From the NCBI GenBank assembly GCA_016125095.1, contig WGMK01000009.1:1-64000 (forward strand): a stretch of DNA of 64,000 bases, given 5' to 3'. Below, piece by piece: positions 32,860 through 41,814 of the stretch. The translations under genes and the position numbers were made by a program. Origin of the DNA: Candidatus Hydrogenedens sp. (GTDB lineage Bacteria; Hydrogenedentota; Hydrogenedentia; Hydrogenedentales; JAEUWI01). How positions within the stretch are numbered: position 1 is the stretch's first letter; the number at the start of each line of letters is the position of its first letter. A model generated the notes under the pieces. The model did no database searches. It saw only the letters and a list, made by a program, of their open reading frames with translations, and was not told the DNA's origin.

Positions 32860-33459
32860 ATGTTTATCGAGTCCCCGCGCGTCACCCGGCTTATCGACGC
32901 CTTCCGCCGTCTGCCCGGGGTGGGCCGCCGCTCCGCCGAGCGCATGGCCCTGCACCTGCTCAGCGCGCCGGAGGACATCGCCTACGAATTGAGCGATGCC
33001 CTGCGTGAAGCCCGCGCCTCCATCCGCTGGTGCAGCGTGTGCAGTCACCTCACCGAAACCGATCCCTGCCCGATCTGCGCCGACGAGCGCCGGGACCACG
33101 GCCTGATCTGCGTGGTCGAACAGCCCTTCGCGGTCATTGCCATCGAGAAGGGTGGCTCGTACAAGGGCGTCTATCATGTGCTGCACGGCGTGCTCAGTCC
33201 GCTCGACGGTATCGGTCCCAGCGAACTGAAACTGGATCGTCTTTTCCGGCGGCTGGAGGATGGTGCGGTACGGGAAGTCGTGCTCGCGACCAACACGACG
33301 CCCGAGGGCGAGGCTACCGCGCTCTTCCTGTCGCGTCAGATTGCCGAGCGGGGCGTGGCCGTATCGCGCATTGCCCACGGCGTGCCCATGGGCGGGGGGC
33401 TCGAATACGCCGACGAGGCGACCTTGGCCCAAGCCATTCAGGGCCGCACGAAACTCTAG
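32860..33459 (+). CDS. recR: Recombination protein RecR
   Basis: 199 residues, the standard RecR length. It works with RecF and RecO in loading RecA at single-strand gaps. A helix-hairpin-helix (LPGVGRRSAERMALHLL) is followed by a four-cysteine zinc finger (CSVCSHLTETDPCPIC), a Toprim domain beginning ICVVEQPFAVIAIE, and a C-terminal Walker B-like segment (GVPMGGGLEYAD). The ATG at 32860 follows the def stop by five bases. Confidence 0.96.
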   Translation: MFIESPRVTRLIDAFRRLPGVGRRSAERMALHLLSAPEDIAYELSDALREARASIRWCSVCSHLTETDPCPICADERRDHGLICVVEQPFAVIAIEKGGSYKGVYHVLHGVLSPLDGIGPSELKLDRLFRRLEDGAVREVVLATNTTPEGEATALFLSRQIAERGVAVSRIAHGVPMGGGLEYADEATLAQAIQGRTKL

Positions 33460-33462
33460 TTT

Positions 33463-34491
33463 CTAGCGGATGTTCGCGGCGATGAAGGCCTCGATCTGCG
33501 GACGGAATCCGCTCAAGATGCATTCGCCAATCAGCGCGCCATCCTTGAAATCGGCCTTGTTCTGCTTCCAGTCGAGCGTCAGGCCATAGCCCTCAAGCCC
33601 GCGGAAGTCGGAATTCCTCCCATCGTACAGCGGCCCAGTGCCGTTCTTCAGCGCAGGGAAGGCAATCTCGTTCACCGCGAATAGCATGGCCAAGCGCACT
33701 TGCAGCGGCGTTTCGGGAATCATGCCCATGCGGAACGCGATGGTCATTTCGTCCGGACCGGTGATGTCGGCCGTCAGGCGGATGTTCTGGCAGTGGGTAA
33801 TGATGGGGCCCACGTTGGGGTCGGCGAGCATCTCGTCCAGCGAGCCGCCGCCCAGCGCGGTTGCCGTGCCGATGAAGGCGAGGAAATCGCCCTCGCGGTT
33901 GTCGAGCACCGCTTCGAACAGGTGCTCGCGCGTCAGCGTCTCGGCCGAGGCACCCGACTTCGCGGTGCGGAACATCGTCTGCACCTGCGTCTTGATTTCC
34001 TGCGGATAGGGGAAGGAGCCGCGCGTTTCCAGCTGACCGCGGCGCGGCAGGGTCACCGCCGGGGCATCCCACTGCACCGTGCCGGGCTGCGAGAAGAACT
34101 CCTGCGCCGCCATCTGCGCCGCCACGATAGGTCCGCCGATGCGTTCGTTCACAAACACCATAAACGGGATGCGTCCGGCAGCCGGATCGGTTCCCGCCAG
34201 CAGCGTGACCTCGCGGGGGGCGCCCTTGTCCAGCAGTTGTCCCGGCTCCCACGGCACCCAGGAAGGCAGCGAAGCCAGCTTGGTCGGAATCATCGGACGG
34301 AGGAACGGAATCGCCATCATCGGCTGCACCATCGCAATCAGGCGGGTGTTGTCATTCAACACATCCTCGTAGCCGATGGCCTCGGCCTCGGACAGGCCGA
34401 AGGTGGTGTTGACGTAGTAATAGCCGTAGGCCGCGGCGCCGCCGATGATCAGCAGGATAAGAACCAGGGAAATCAGCAGGATCTTCTTCAA
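33463..34491 (-). CDS. Membrane-anchored protein of unknown function, paralog of the next gene
   Basis: 342 residues, not recognised. One N-terminal transmembrane helix (about 3-24, very hydrophobic) and a large extracytoplasmic domain. The start is a TTG at 34491 with AAAGGA seven bases upstream; it gives LKKILLISLVLI, a normal membrane anchor, while the frame further upstream has no plausible start. The domain contains PFMVFVNERIGG, EHLFEAVLDNREGDFLAFIG and QNIRLTADITGPDEM, which correspond to segments of the adjacent protein at 34569-35525. The two are diverged tandem duplicates. It ends 3 nt after the convergent recR stop. It could be of the DUF3352 type, but I cannot confirm this. Confidence 0.7.
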   Translation of the reverse strand: MKKILLISLVLILLIIGGAAAYGYYYVNTTFGLSEAEAIGYEDVLNDNTRLIAMVQPMMAIPFLRPMIPTKLASLPSWVPWEPGQLLDKGAPREVTLLAGTDPAAGRIPFMVFVNERIGGPIVAAQMAAQEFFSQPGTVQWDAPAVTLPRRGQLETRGSFPYPQEIKTQVQTMFRTAKSGASAETLTREHLFEAVLDNREGDFLAFIGTATALGGGSLDEMLADPNVGPIITHCQNIRLTADITGPDEMTIAFRMGMIPETPLQVRLAMLFAVNEIAFPALKNGTGPLYDGRNSDFRGLEGYGLTLDWKQNKADFKDGALIGECILSGFRPQIEAFIAANIR

Positions 34492-34568
34492 GGGGGAATC
34501 CTTTTTCGGGTGCGAGCCGGGAATGGTACGCCCGTGCGGTAGGCGATGTAAACCCGGATACCGGAAAA

Positions 34569-35525
34569 TCAGCTGCCTAGGGCCCGCCTTATCCGCGCCT
34601 CGAAGCCGCTCGCCTCGAATTGAAGGGTCAAGCGCAGGCCGGAATGTTCGACGCCATGCGTGCGAACCCGCGTCTGTGCCACCTCGCTGAACCACAGGCC
34701 CACGCCGTCGACGAACGCGCGCGCCGCAGTCTCGATCGCGTCAGAGGCAGCCGCATTCGCAGCATCCACCGTGAGCGTGCATTCGAGGCGGTCGGCCTCC
34801 GCGAGGTCGGCGGTCAACCGCACATACTCGACCACGGGCCACACCGATTCCAGCGCGTTGTGCATGGCCGAGCCGCCCCAGTCGCCCCAGGCCGCACGCA
34901 TCGCGCCGTGCCATTCCAGCAGCCCGCCGTCGACGTTGTCCGCAGCGAATTCGAACAGATGGCTCCCCTCGATGGCGGGGGGCTGCGGCGCGGTAGGCAC
35001 CGGAAAGGCGGCGGTAAGGCTCTCGGAAACGTATGCAGGAATCGGCATCGTGCCGCGCGCCGTGCGCTCGGTCAGCCCCTCGGCGCTCAGGCGCGGCGCA
35101 TTCCAATAGATGCCGCGGAGGTGGTTGAGCGCGCCCGAGTCGTTCACCTCTTTCGAGAAACTATCGGCCTCCGGAATCTCGTTCACATACAGGAGCACAT
35201 CGAGCGAGCCGACCTGTACGCGGCTGAACAGGAACGTGATCTCGTGGGGGAGCATATGAATCCAGTCGACGCGGAAAGGCCGGCCCTGCGTCGACGAGAA
35301 CTTTGGAATCGCATTGATGTATTTCGTGGCCTGCGGCGCCAGCGAAGATATGTAGTCCTGCGCGCGAGACGGCTGGGTCACAAGCCGCACCGTCGTCTCC
35401 GGCAGCAGATAGGCATCGTGATCCGCCTTGCCGGGCAGCGAAAGAAACCATTGCACGGCATACCAGCCGAGGAGCAGCACCAGCGCCGCGGCGGCGAGCG
35501 AGGCCAGCGTGAACTGCCGGTTCAT
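34569..35525 (-). CDS. Membrane-anchored protein of unknown function, paralog of the previous gene
   Basis: 318 residues. An N-terminal transmembrane helix (about 7-28) is followed by an extracytoplasmic domain. LDVLLYVNEIPE, SHLFEFAADNVDGGLLEWHG and VEYVRLTADLAEADRL align in order with segments of the neighbouring protein, which shows shared ancestry. The ATG at 35525 overlaps the stop of the GNAT gene (ATGA), so the three genes probably form one transcript in the order GNAT, this protein, its paralog. No catalytic motif is evident. Confidence 0.7.
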   Translation of the reverse strand: MNRQFTLASLAAAALVLLLGWYAVQWFLSLPGKADHDAYLLPETTVRLVTQPSRAQDYISSLAPQATKYINAIPKFSSTQGRPFRVDWIHMLPHEITFLFSRVQVGSLDVLLYVNEIPEADSFSKEVNDSGALNHLRGIYWNAPRLSAEGLTERTARGTMPIPAYVSESLTAAFPVPTAPQPPAIEGSHLFEFAADNVDGGLLEWHGAMRAAWGDWGGSAMHNALESVWPVVEYVRLTADLAEADRLECTLTVDAANAAASDAIETAARAFVDGVGLWFSEVAQTRVRTHGVEHSGLRLTLQFEASGFEARIRRALGS

Positions 35526-36460
35526 GGGGCCTGCTCCCAGATGTGTGAGGTAAACGGCCGGACATGCGCGAAACCTTCGGCCAGGTATAAATGCCGCGCG
35601 GGATTGTCGCAGGTCACCCCGAGCATCACGCGCGACGCGCCGTACCGCCGGAAGTGCGCCAGCATTTCGTGCAGCAGCCGCCGCCCGATGCCCTGGCCCT
35701 GAAACTCCTTGCGCACCCCGATCTGCAAGACGAAGCCTACGCCGGGCGCGGCGAACGCGCCTGCGGCCACCGCGATGCAAATCCCATCACGCCACACGCC
35801 GCGCACGAGATCCGGATCGCTGGCGCCGGCCTGCCCACTGATTACGCGACCGAACAGGCCGCGCGCGCGGGATTCGTCGCGCACCTCTTCATGCAGCTTG
35901 CAGTCGCCGTGGCCGCGGTAGGCGTCAATCAGGCAGGCCGCCATGGCCGCATCTTCGCCCGCCGCATGGCGTTTGCTGATGGCCCGCTGCGCGTCGGAAG
36001 CCTCCATCAAGTCCGTGTCGACGTCCCGTCCCATAATCTCGCGTTGCACCACGACATAGCCGGCGCTGGCGAAGGCGGGGGCCCAGTCGCGCTGGTCGGT
36101 CGGCACGAACTCGCCAAGAATGCTCTTTGCCCCGTGTACGCGTAGCTCCGTCGTGGCATGCGCTACGAGCGATTCGCACAAGGAATCCGGCGCGCCGCAG
36201 AAGGCATGCGCGAACATCACCTCGCCGCGCGCGTCGGCAATCCGCGCCATCAGCAGGGCCTGCGGCGCGATAAACGGACCTACGCCCCAGAGCCACACTT
36301 CGCCCGACTGGAGCAGCGAGGCGAAGATCTGCCGGCCCGAGCCCTGATACATCGCCTCGGCCTTCGGGCCGTACAACACGCCGAAGCCCGCGCTCACATC
36401 GGCGATGATGCGCTCGATGTTTTCGGGCAACGACGTATAAAGGTGGACCTGCGATGTCAT
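35522..36460 (-). CDS. GNAT-family N-acetyltransferase
   Basis: 312 residues. The C-terminal half is a typical GNAT fold: VLQIGVRKEFQGQGIGRRLLHEML holds the acetyl-CoA pyrophosphate loop (Q/R-x-x-G-x-G/A), and NPARHLYLAEGF is the motif B region. The N-terminal half (about 1-150) looks like a second, degenerate GNAT-like half, as in tandem-GNAT proteins. It transfers an acetyl group to an amine; the substrate is unknown. It is the first gene of the three-gene minus-strand group; no strong ribosome-binding site precedes the ATG at 36460. Confidence 0.82.
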   Translation of the reverse strand: MTSQVHLYTSLPENIERIIADVSAGFGVLYGPKAEAMYQGSGRQIFASLLQSGEVWLWGVGPFIAPQALLMARIADARGEVMFAHAFCGAPDSLCESLVAHATTELRVHGAKSILGEFVPTDQRDWAPAFASAGYVVVQREIMGRDVDTDLMEASDAQRAISKRHAAGEDAAMAACLIDAYRGHGDCKLHEEVRDESRARGLFGRVISGQAGASDPDLVRGVWRDGICIAVAAGAFAAPGVGFVLQIGVRKEFQGQGIGRRLLHEMLAHFRRYGASRVMLGVTCDNPARHLYLAEGFAHVRPFTSHIWEQAP

Positions 36461-36553
36461 GGAACCGGCTTCGTACCTGAATCAACCCAATAAAGAACAC
36501 GGGCTCAAGAAAATCTAACCAAACCGGAATAGAATCCGGGGACTAAAAGTTGT

Positions 36554-36582
36554 TTGCTTTATCTATCAGAAAGGCTTATTAT
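36554..36582 (+). promoter_or_regulatory. Promoter of the marR-efflux operon
   Basis: TTGCTT (36554-36559), 17 nt, TATTAT (36577-36582). The -10 lies against the palindrome at 36580-36596, so a repressor there would block RNA polymerase. Confidence 0.6.
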
Positions 36583-36596
36583 TAGAGACTCTAATA
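36580..36596 (+). promoter_or_regulatory. Palindromic operator, probably bound by the MarR-family regulator
   Basis: TATTAGAG-A-CTCTAATA: a perfect 8+1+8 palindrome overlapping the -10 box and the predicted transcription start. Its length and AT-rich arms suit a MarR dimer. Regulation of the operon by its own first gene is the natural reading. Confidence 0.7.
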
Positions 36597-36627
36597 GTTT
36601 CCCTTTCTAACCGAGAGTCCAGCCGCC

Positions 36628-37140
36628 TTGAACCAACACTATCTATCCTGTGCCCGGGACATTCACCAGACGGTGCGCCGCCTTCAGGAGCGCATCACGG
36701 GCCAGTTTATCCGCGGCGGCAAAGAAGCGGCCGGAAAGGCCCTGGCCGATCTCACGATGCCGCAGTGCAACGCGCTTCTGGCGCTGCGCGACCACGTTGA
36801 ACTCACGATAAAGGATTTTGCCGAGCGGCTGCATGTTTCTGCGCCTTCGGCTTCCGTGATGGCCGATAAGCTCGTGGAAATGGGGATGGTGGAACGGCGG
36901 CCGAATCCGGCGGATAGGCGCGCGGTGCTGATCAGCGTCAGTCCGTACGGCATGGAAGTGATCAACGAGGTCGAAAGCGAGTTGTTCTCGACCTTGGTAA
37001 GTATCATGGAGCGTCTTGGGGAGGAGAAATCCCGCCAATGGCGCGAGCTCTACGAAAGCATCGGCGAGATTCTGGCCGAGGATGAGGCAAGCAATGCCCT
37101 GGCCGCTTCGCAGTCGGCCGCGGAAGGGGACACGGAATGA
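36628..37140 (+). CDS. MarR-family transcriptional regulator
   Basis: 170 residues with a winged helix-turn-helix: TIKDFAERLHVSAPSASVMADKLVEMGMVERRPNPADRRAVLISVS contains the recognition helix and the wing with the conserved D-x-R (ADRRAV). Flanking helices would form the dimer interface. The start is TTG at 36628, with GAGAG about 10 bases upstream; the next in-frame Met would remove the dimerisation helix. The stop overlaps the start of the efflux adaptor gene (ATGA). It is likely the autorepressor of the operon, released by a toxic small molecule. Confidence 0.9.
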   Translation: MNQHYLSCARDIHQTVRRLQERITGQFIRGGKEAAGKALADLTMPQCNALLALRDHVELTIKDFAERLHVSAPSASVMADKLVEMGMVERRPNPADRRAVLISVSPYGMEVINEVESELFSTLVSIMERLGEEKSRQWRELYESIGEILAEDEASNALAASQSAAEGDTE

Positions 37141-38474
37141 CGCGTACAATCGTTCAAATCGGCCTGGTCGTATTGATCCTGGCAGGCGGACTGATGGGCA
37201 TGGGCACGCTGCTGTCCTTCCACGAGCCGCCGGCCCAGAAACAGATCGAAGAGCGCAAGCTGCGCGTCGAGGTTATCGAGGTGCATCCCGAGACGCTGCC
37301 GGTGCTCATCGAGGGCTTCGGCACGGCGCGCTCGCGCGACGTAGTCGCCATTACGCCGGAGGTGGCCGGCACAGTCGTGTCGATTCATCCGCATCTCGAG
37401 GTGGGCGAGGTGATTCCCGCGGGCGAGGTACTCTTCGAAATCGACCCGCGCAATTATCAGGCCGCGCTGGATCAGGCGAAGGCGCAAGCCGAACGCGCCG
37501 CGCAGGGGCTTTCGCTGCTGAAGCAGCAGTTCGCCGTCGATCGCGATCGCCTGACTACGGCGGAACGTTCGCTGGAATTGTCCAACGCTGAGTTCGGCCG
37601 CGTGCAGAAGCTGTACACGGAAAATGAAGTCGGCACACAGGCCGGCGTGGAGCGCGCCGAGATGGGCAAGAACCAGGCGCAGGATGCCCGCGACCAGCTG
37701 CGGCAGGCCGTCACGCTCTATCCGATCCGCATTCAGGAGGCCGAGAGCGCGCTGGCGGCGGCGCAGGCCGGGGTCGACGTGGCGCAGGCGAATTTTGACC
37801 GCACCACGGTAAAGGCGCCCTTCGATGCGCGCCTGACGATGGTGAAGCTCGAGGCAGGGCAGTTTGCCGGGCCTGGCCAGCCGGTGCTGATGCTGGCCGA
37901 CGACTCGGTCATCGAGCTGTCCGTGCCGCTCGACAGCCGCGACGTGCGCTCGTGGCTGCGCTTCGACACGGAACATGCCCCTGACGACAACTCGTGGTTC
38001 GGCGATCTCGAGAAGGTGGAATGCACCATCGAGTGGACCGAGAGCAACGAGCACGCGGCCTGGGCGGGCTATGTGCACCGCGTCGAGCAGTTCGACGTGC
38101 AGTCGCGCACCGTGACGGTGGCCGTGCGCGCCCAGACCGGCGCGGGCGCGAACCCGAACAACCAGCTGCCGCTGGTGGACGGCATGTTCTGCAAGGTGCT
38201 GATTCCGGGCCGCGAGATGAAGGATGTATACCGGCTGCCGGAGTGGGCCGTGGACTTCGACGGATTCGCCTATGTCGCCAGTGGTAACCGGCTCGAGAAG
38301 CGGCCGGTCGAGGTGGTGCGCAACCAGGGCGAGTTCGCGTTCGTCAGCAGCGGACTTTCGCCGGGCGAAAAGGTGATTGTGACGCGCGTGATGAATCCCC
38401 TGCCGAACACCCTGCTCGAGATTCAGCAGCTGAACTCCGACGGCACGCCGACCGACGCGCCGGAGGCCGGGTGA
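37137..38474 (+). CDS. RND efflux periplasmic adaptor (membrane fusion protein)
   Basis: 445 residues. An N-terminal membrane anchor (about 5-27), a lipoyl/barrel-sandwich half motif VAGTVVSIHPHLEVGEVIPAGEVLFEIDP, a helical hairpin with two long coiled-coil arms (about 110-220, LDQAKAQAERAAQ...), then the second lipoyl half FDRTTVKAPFDARL and beta-barrel domains. It links the inner-membrane pump to the outer-membrane channel. The start overlaps marR and the stop overlaps the pump gene. Confidence 0.92.
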   Translation: MTRTIVQIGLVVLILAGGLMGMGTLLSFHEPPAQKQIEERKLRVEVIEVHPETLPVLIEGFGTARSRDVVAITPEVAGTVVSIHPHLEVGEVIPAGEVLFEIDPRNYQAALDQAKAQAERAAQGLSLLKQQFAVDRDRLTTAERSLELSNAEFGRVQKLYTENEVGTQAGVERAEMGKNQAQDARDQLRQAVTLYPIRIQEAESALAAAQAGVDVAQANFDRTTVKAPFDARLTMVKLEAGQFAGPGQPVLMLADDSVIELSVPLDSRDVRSWLRFDTEHAPDDNSWFGDLEKVECTIEWTESNEHAAWAGYVHRVEQFDVQSRTVTVAVRAQTGAGANPNNQLPLVDGMFCKVLIPGREMKDVYRLPEWAVDFDGFAYVASGNRLEKRPVEVVRNQGEFAFVSSGLSPGEKVIVTRVMNPLPNTLLEIQQLNSDGTPTDAPEAG

Positions 38475-41400
38475 TGGATAAGTTCTTCACCGGCCTCATC
38501 CGCAACGGCGTCTTCGCGAATATCCTGCTGTCCATCATCTTCGCCGGCGGCGCGATTGCCGCCACCAGCATGGTGCGCGAGGTGTTTCCTTACTTCTCGC
38601 TCGACATGATCCTGGTGCGGGTCATCTGGCCGGGCGCGGATCCGTCCGAAGTGGAAGAGGGTATCAGCCGCAAGATTGAAGAAGCCATCGAGTCGGTCGA
38701 GGGCATCAAGCAGTACAATTCAATCTCCTCCGAGAATTACGCGCTGGTACAGATCGAGGTGGCCAAGGGCCACAAGACCAGCGATGTGCTCGACCGCGTA
38801 CGCAACGAAGTGGACGCGATTTCCACGTTTCCGCAGGACGCCGAAAAGCCGACGACCGAGGAACTCATCCTGCGCAGCGAGGTGTGCTACATCGCGCTCT
38901 ACGGCGACGGTATGTCGGAGAAGCTGCTCAAGGAATGGGGCGAAACGCTGCGCGACGAGATTCAGCAGCTGCCCGACGTTTCCCAAGTGCAGCTGCTCGG
39001 CGCGCGCGAATACGAAATCGGCATCGAGCTGTCGGAAGAGCGCCTGCGCGAATACGGGCTGTCCTTCGAGCAGGTCTCGAATATCGTCCGGGCCAGTAAC
39101 CTGAACCTGTCGGGCGGCACCATGCGCACGCAGGGCGAAGAGATCCGCCTGCGCACCCTGGGCCGCAAGTACACCGGAGCGGAGCTGGCCAAGATCGTCG
39201 TGGCGGCAGGGCCTCGCGGCGAGATCATCACCCTCGATCGCGTCGCCAACATCAAGGACGAGTTCACCGAGGATCGCATCGTGTCCAAGTTCAACGGACA
39301 CCCCAGCATCAACATCGCGATTCTCAAGACGCCAGAAGAGGATGCCCTGAAAATCGCTGCGCAGGTAAAGGATTACGTCGCGGTGCGCAGTCAGCAGCTG
39401 CCCGACGGCATCGAGTTGTCCATCTGGGGCGACACGAGCAAGCTCCTATCGGCGCGCATCAGCCTGCTGGTGCGCAACGGCGTCGTCGGCCTTGTCATGG
39501 TGTTTGTGCTGCTCTGGCTGTTTCTCGATATCCGGCTCAGCTTCTGGGCCGGCATGGGCATGCCCATCAGTATCGCGGGCGCGCTGGCTATCATGTACCT
39601 CATCGGCGCCACGCTAAACATGATCAGTCTGTTCGGGCTCATCATGGTGCTGGGCATTATCGTGGACGACGCGATTGTGGTGGGCGATGCGATTTACCAC
39701 GCGCGGCATCGGGGCAATGGGCCGCTGCGGGCGGCCGTGTCGGGTACGCTCGAGGTGGGCATGCCGGTGATTGCCGCCGTGACCACTACCATCATCGCCT
39801 TCGTGCCGCTGCTCTATGTCGACGGCATCTTCGGCAAGTTCATCGCCATTCTCCCCGTGGTGGTGATTAGTTGCCTGGTCATCAGCCTGGTCGAATGCTT
39901 GCTGCTGCTGCCGGCGCACCTCAATCACCTGCCCGACCCCAAGCGCGAACGCAAGCAGACGAAGAACCCCATCGTCTGGCTTATCCGCGACACGCACCAT
40001 TTCATGAACCGCGGGCTCGACGGGTTTGTGGAGCGCTACTACCACCCCTTTATCCGGCGCGTGCTGAAGTGGCGCTATGCAGCCATTGCGGTCGGGCTGG
40101 CCGTATGCCTGGCCACCTTCGGCCTCATCGGCGGCGGCTTTCTGAAATTCTTCATGTTCCCCCGCGTCGATTCCGACCTGGTCACCGCGGTCATCGAATT
40201 CCCCAATGGCACGCCGCTGTCGGTTACGCAAGACGGTGTCACCCGGCTGGAAGAGGCGCTCAAGCGCGTGGCGGAAAAGACGCAGACCGTGAGCGGCGAG
40301 CCGTTGATCATCCACGAATTCTCGCTCGCCGGCCAGACCATCGACGACGACCGCCCCCGCACGGGCAATAACCTGGGCGCCGTGCGCGCGGAATTCCTGC
40401 CCACGGAACGCCGTGGCGTGCTCGCTACCGATATCATGGTCGCGTGGGAGAAGGAGGTGGGCATCATTCCCGGCGTCGAAGGCCTGTCCTTCTCCGGTAT
40501 CCAGGCCGGGCCGCCCGGGGCGCCCATCGAAATCTGGGTGCAGGGCGCCGACCGGGTGACCACGGAAACCCTGCAGAAGGCGGCCGACGAGGTGAAGGAT
40601 AAGCTCGCCAGCTATGAGGGCGTGTACCAGATTCAGCACGATCTGCGTCCCGGCAAGAAAGAGATTCAATTCAAGCTCAAGCCGGAAGCGCGTACCCTGG
40701 GCGTGACGGTGGCCGACCTCGCCACGCAGGTGAATGCCGGGTATTTCGGCGAAGAGGCGGTACGGCTTCAGCGCGGCCGCGACGACGTGCGCGTGCGCGT
40801 GCGTTACGACAACGACGCGCGCAGCAGCATCGCCGAGCTCGACAAGATCCGCATCCGGACGCGCAAAGGGGAAGAAGTTCCCCTGCGCACGATAGCAGAC
40901 ATTACCTTTGCGCCTGGGTTCGCCGACATCAAGCGCACCGACGGCATGCGCCGCGCCTCCGTCACGGCGGAGATCGATGACAATGTGGCCAATCCCTCCG
41001 AAATCTTTGCCGACCTGAACAATGGATTCTTCCAGAAGATCGAGAACGAGTATCCCGGCGTCACGGTGGCGCAGCAGGGCGAAATTAAGAAGATGAATGA
41101 GAGCCTTGGGCCGCTGGCAACGACCTATCCGCTGGCGCTGCTAGGCATCTTCATCATCATCGCCACCACGTTTCGGTCCTACCTCCAGCCGATCATCATC
41201 ATGTTCGCGATTCCTTTCGGCATCGTGGGCGCGCTGCTGTCGCACTTCCTTCTCGGGTGGGATCTCTCCATCATGAGCGTGTTCGGCATCGTGGCGCTCT
41301 CCGGCGTGGTGGTGAACGACTCGATCGTGCTGATCGAATGCGTCAACGACTACCTCGCCGAGGGCCGCGGATTCTACGAGTCGCTCCGCATGGGCGGCGC

Positions 41401-41749
41401 GCGGCGATTCCGCGCCATTATCCTCACCACCGTGACCACGGTCGGCGGCCTGGTGCCGCTGATTCTCGAGCCCGATATGCAGGCGCAATTCCTCGTGCCG
41501 ATGGCCATTGCGCTTTCCGGCGGTGTGGCATTCTCGACGCTCCTGACGCTCATCCTCGTGCCCTGCATGATGGCAGTACTAAACGATTGCCGCTTGCTGG
41601 CGCACTGGATGCGCACGGGAGAATGGGTGCTGCCCGAGTTGCTCGAGCCCGCGCGCTACCGCCGCGTGGATCCGGACCAGCTGGAGGAACACCCCGAGCT
41701 GGTGCCGGAACTGCATCCCGCGAACTCGAAGTTCGAAGCGCAATACTAG
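38474..41749 (+). CDS. RND-family efflux pump, inner-membrane transporter
   Basis: 1091 residues, standard for AcrB/MexB-type proton antiporters that export drugs, detergents or other toxic compounds. Twelve transmembrane helices in the usual 1+5+1+5 arrangement with two large periplasmic loops; the proton-relay aspartates of helix 4 are in LGIIVDDAIVVGD. TM11 has VFGIVALSGVVVNDSIVLIE. The ATG at 38474 has GGAGG seven bases upstream; a GTG one codon earlier is also possible. Whether it belongs to the HAE1 or another RND branch needs alignment. Confidence 0.93.
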   Translation: MDKFFTGLIRNGVFANILLSIIFAGGAIAATSMVREVFPYFSLDMILVRVIWPGADPSEVEEGISRKIEEAIESVEGIKQYNSISSENYALVQIEVAKGHKTSDVLDRVRNEVDAISTFPQDAEKPTTEELILRSEVCYIALYGDGMSEKLLKEWGETLRDEIQQLPDVSQVQLLGAREYEIGIELSEERLREYGLSFEQVSNIVRASNLNLSGGTMRTQGEEIRLRTLGRKYTGAELAKIVVAAGPRGEIITLDRVANIKDEFTEDRIVSKFNGHPSINIAILKTPEEDALKIAAQVKDYVAVRSQQLPDGIELSIWGDTSKLLSARISLLVRNGVVGLVMVFVLLWLFLDIRLSFWAGMGMPISIAGALAIMYLIGATLNMISLFGLIMVLGIIVDDAIVVGDAIYHARHRGNGPLRAAVSGTLEVGMPVIAAVTTTIIAFVPLLYVDGIFGKFIAILPVVVISCLVISLVECLLLLPAHLNHLPDPKRERKQTKNPIVWLIRDTHHFMNRGLDGFVERYYHPFIRRVLKWRYAAIAVGLAVCLATFGLIGGGFLKFFMFPRVDSDLVTAVIEFPNGTPLSVTQDGVTRLEEALKRVAEKTQTVSGEPLIIHEFSLAGQTIDDDRPRTGNNLGAVRAEFLPTERRGVLATDIMVAWEKEVGIIPGVEGLSFSGIQAGPPGAPIEIWVQGADRVTTETLQKAADEVKDKLASYEGVYQIQHDLRPGKKEIQFKLKPEARTLGVTVADLATQVNAGYFGEEAVRLQRGRDDVRVRVRYDNDARSSIAELDKIRIRTRKGEEVPLRTIADITFAPGFADIKRTDGMRRASVTAEIDDNVANPSEIFADLNNGFFQKIENEYPGVTVAQQGEIKKMNESLGPLATTYPLALLGIFIIIATTFRSYLQPIIIMFAIPFGIVGALLSHFLLGWDLSIMSVFGIVALSGVVVNDSIVLIECVNDYLAEGRGFYESLRMGGARRFRAIILTTVTTVGGLVPLILEPDMQAQFLVPMAIALSGGVAFSTLLTLILVPCMMAVLNDCRLLAHWMRTGEWVLPELLEPARYRRVDPDQLEEHPELVPELHPANSKFEAQY

Positions 41750-41814
41750 CCGACGAGATGATGAACATGAACTCGACCCCGAATCCACGCGTTGCCCACT
41801 CCCGGAGAGCACTC

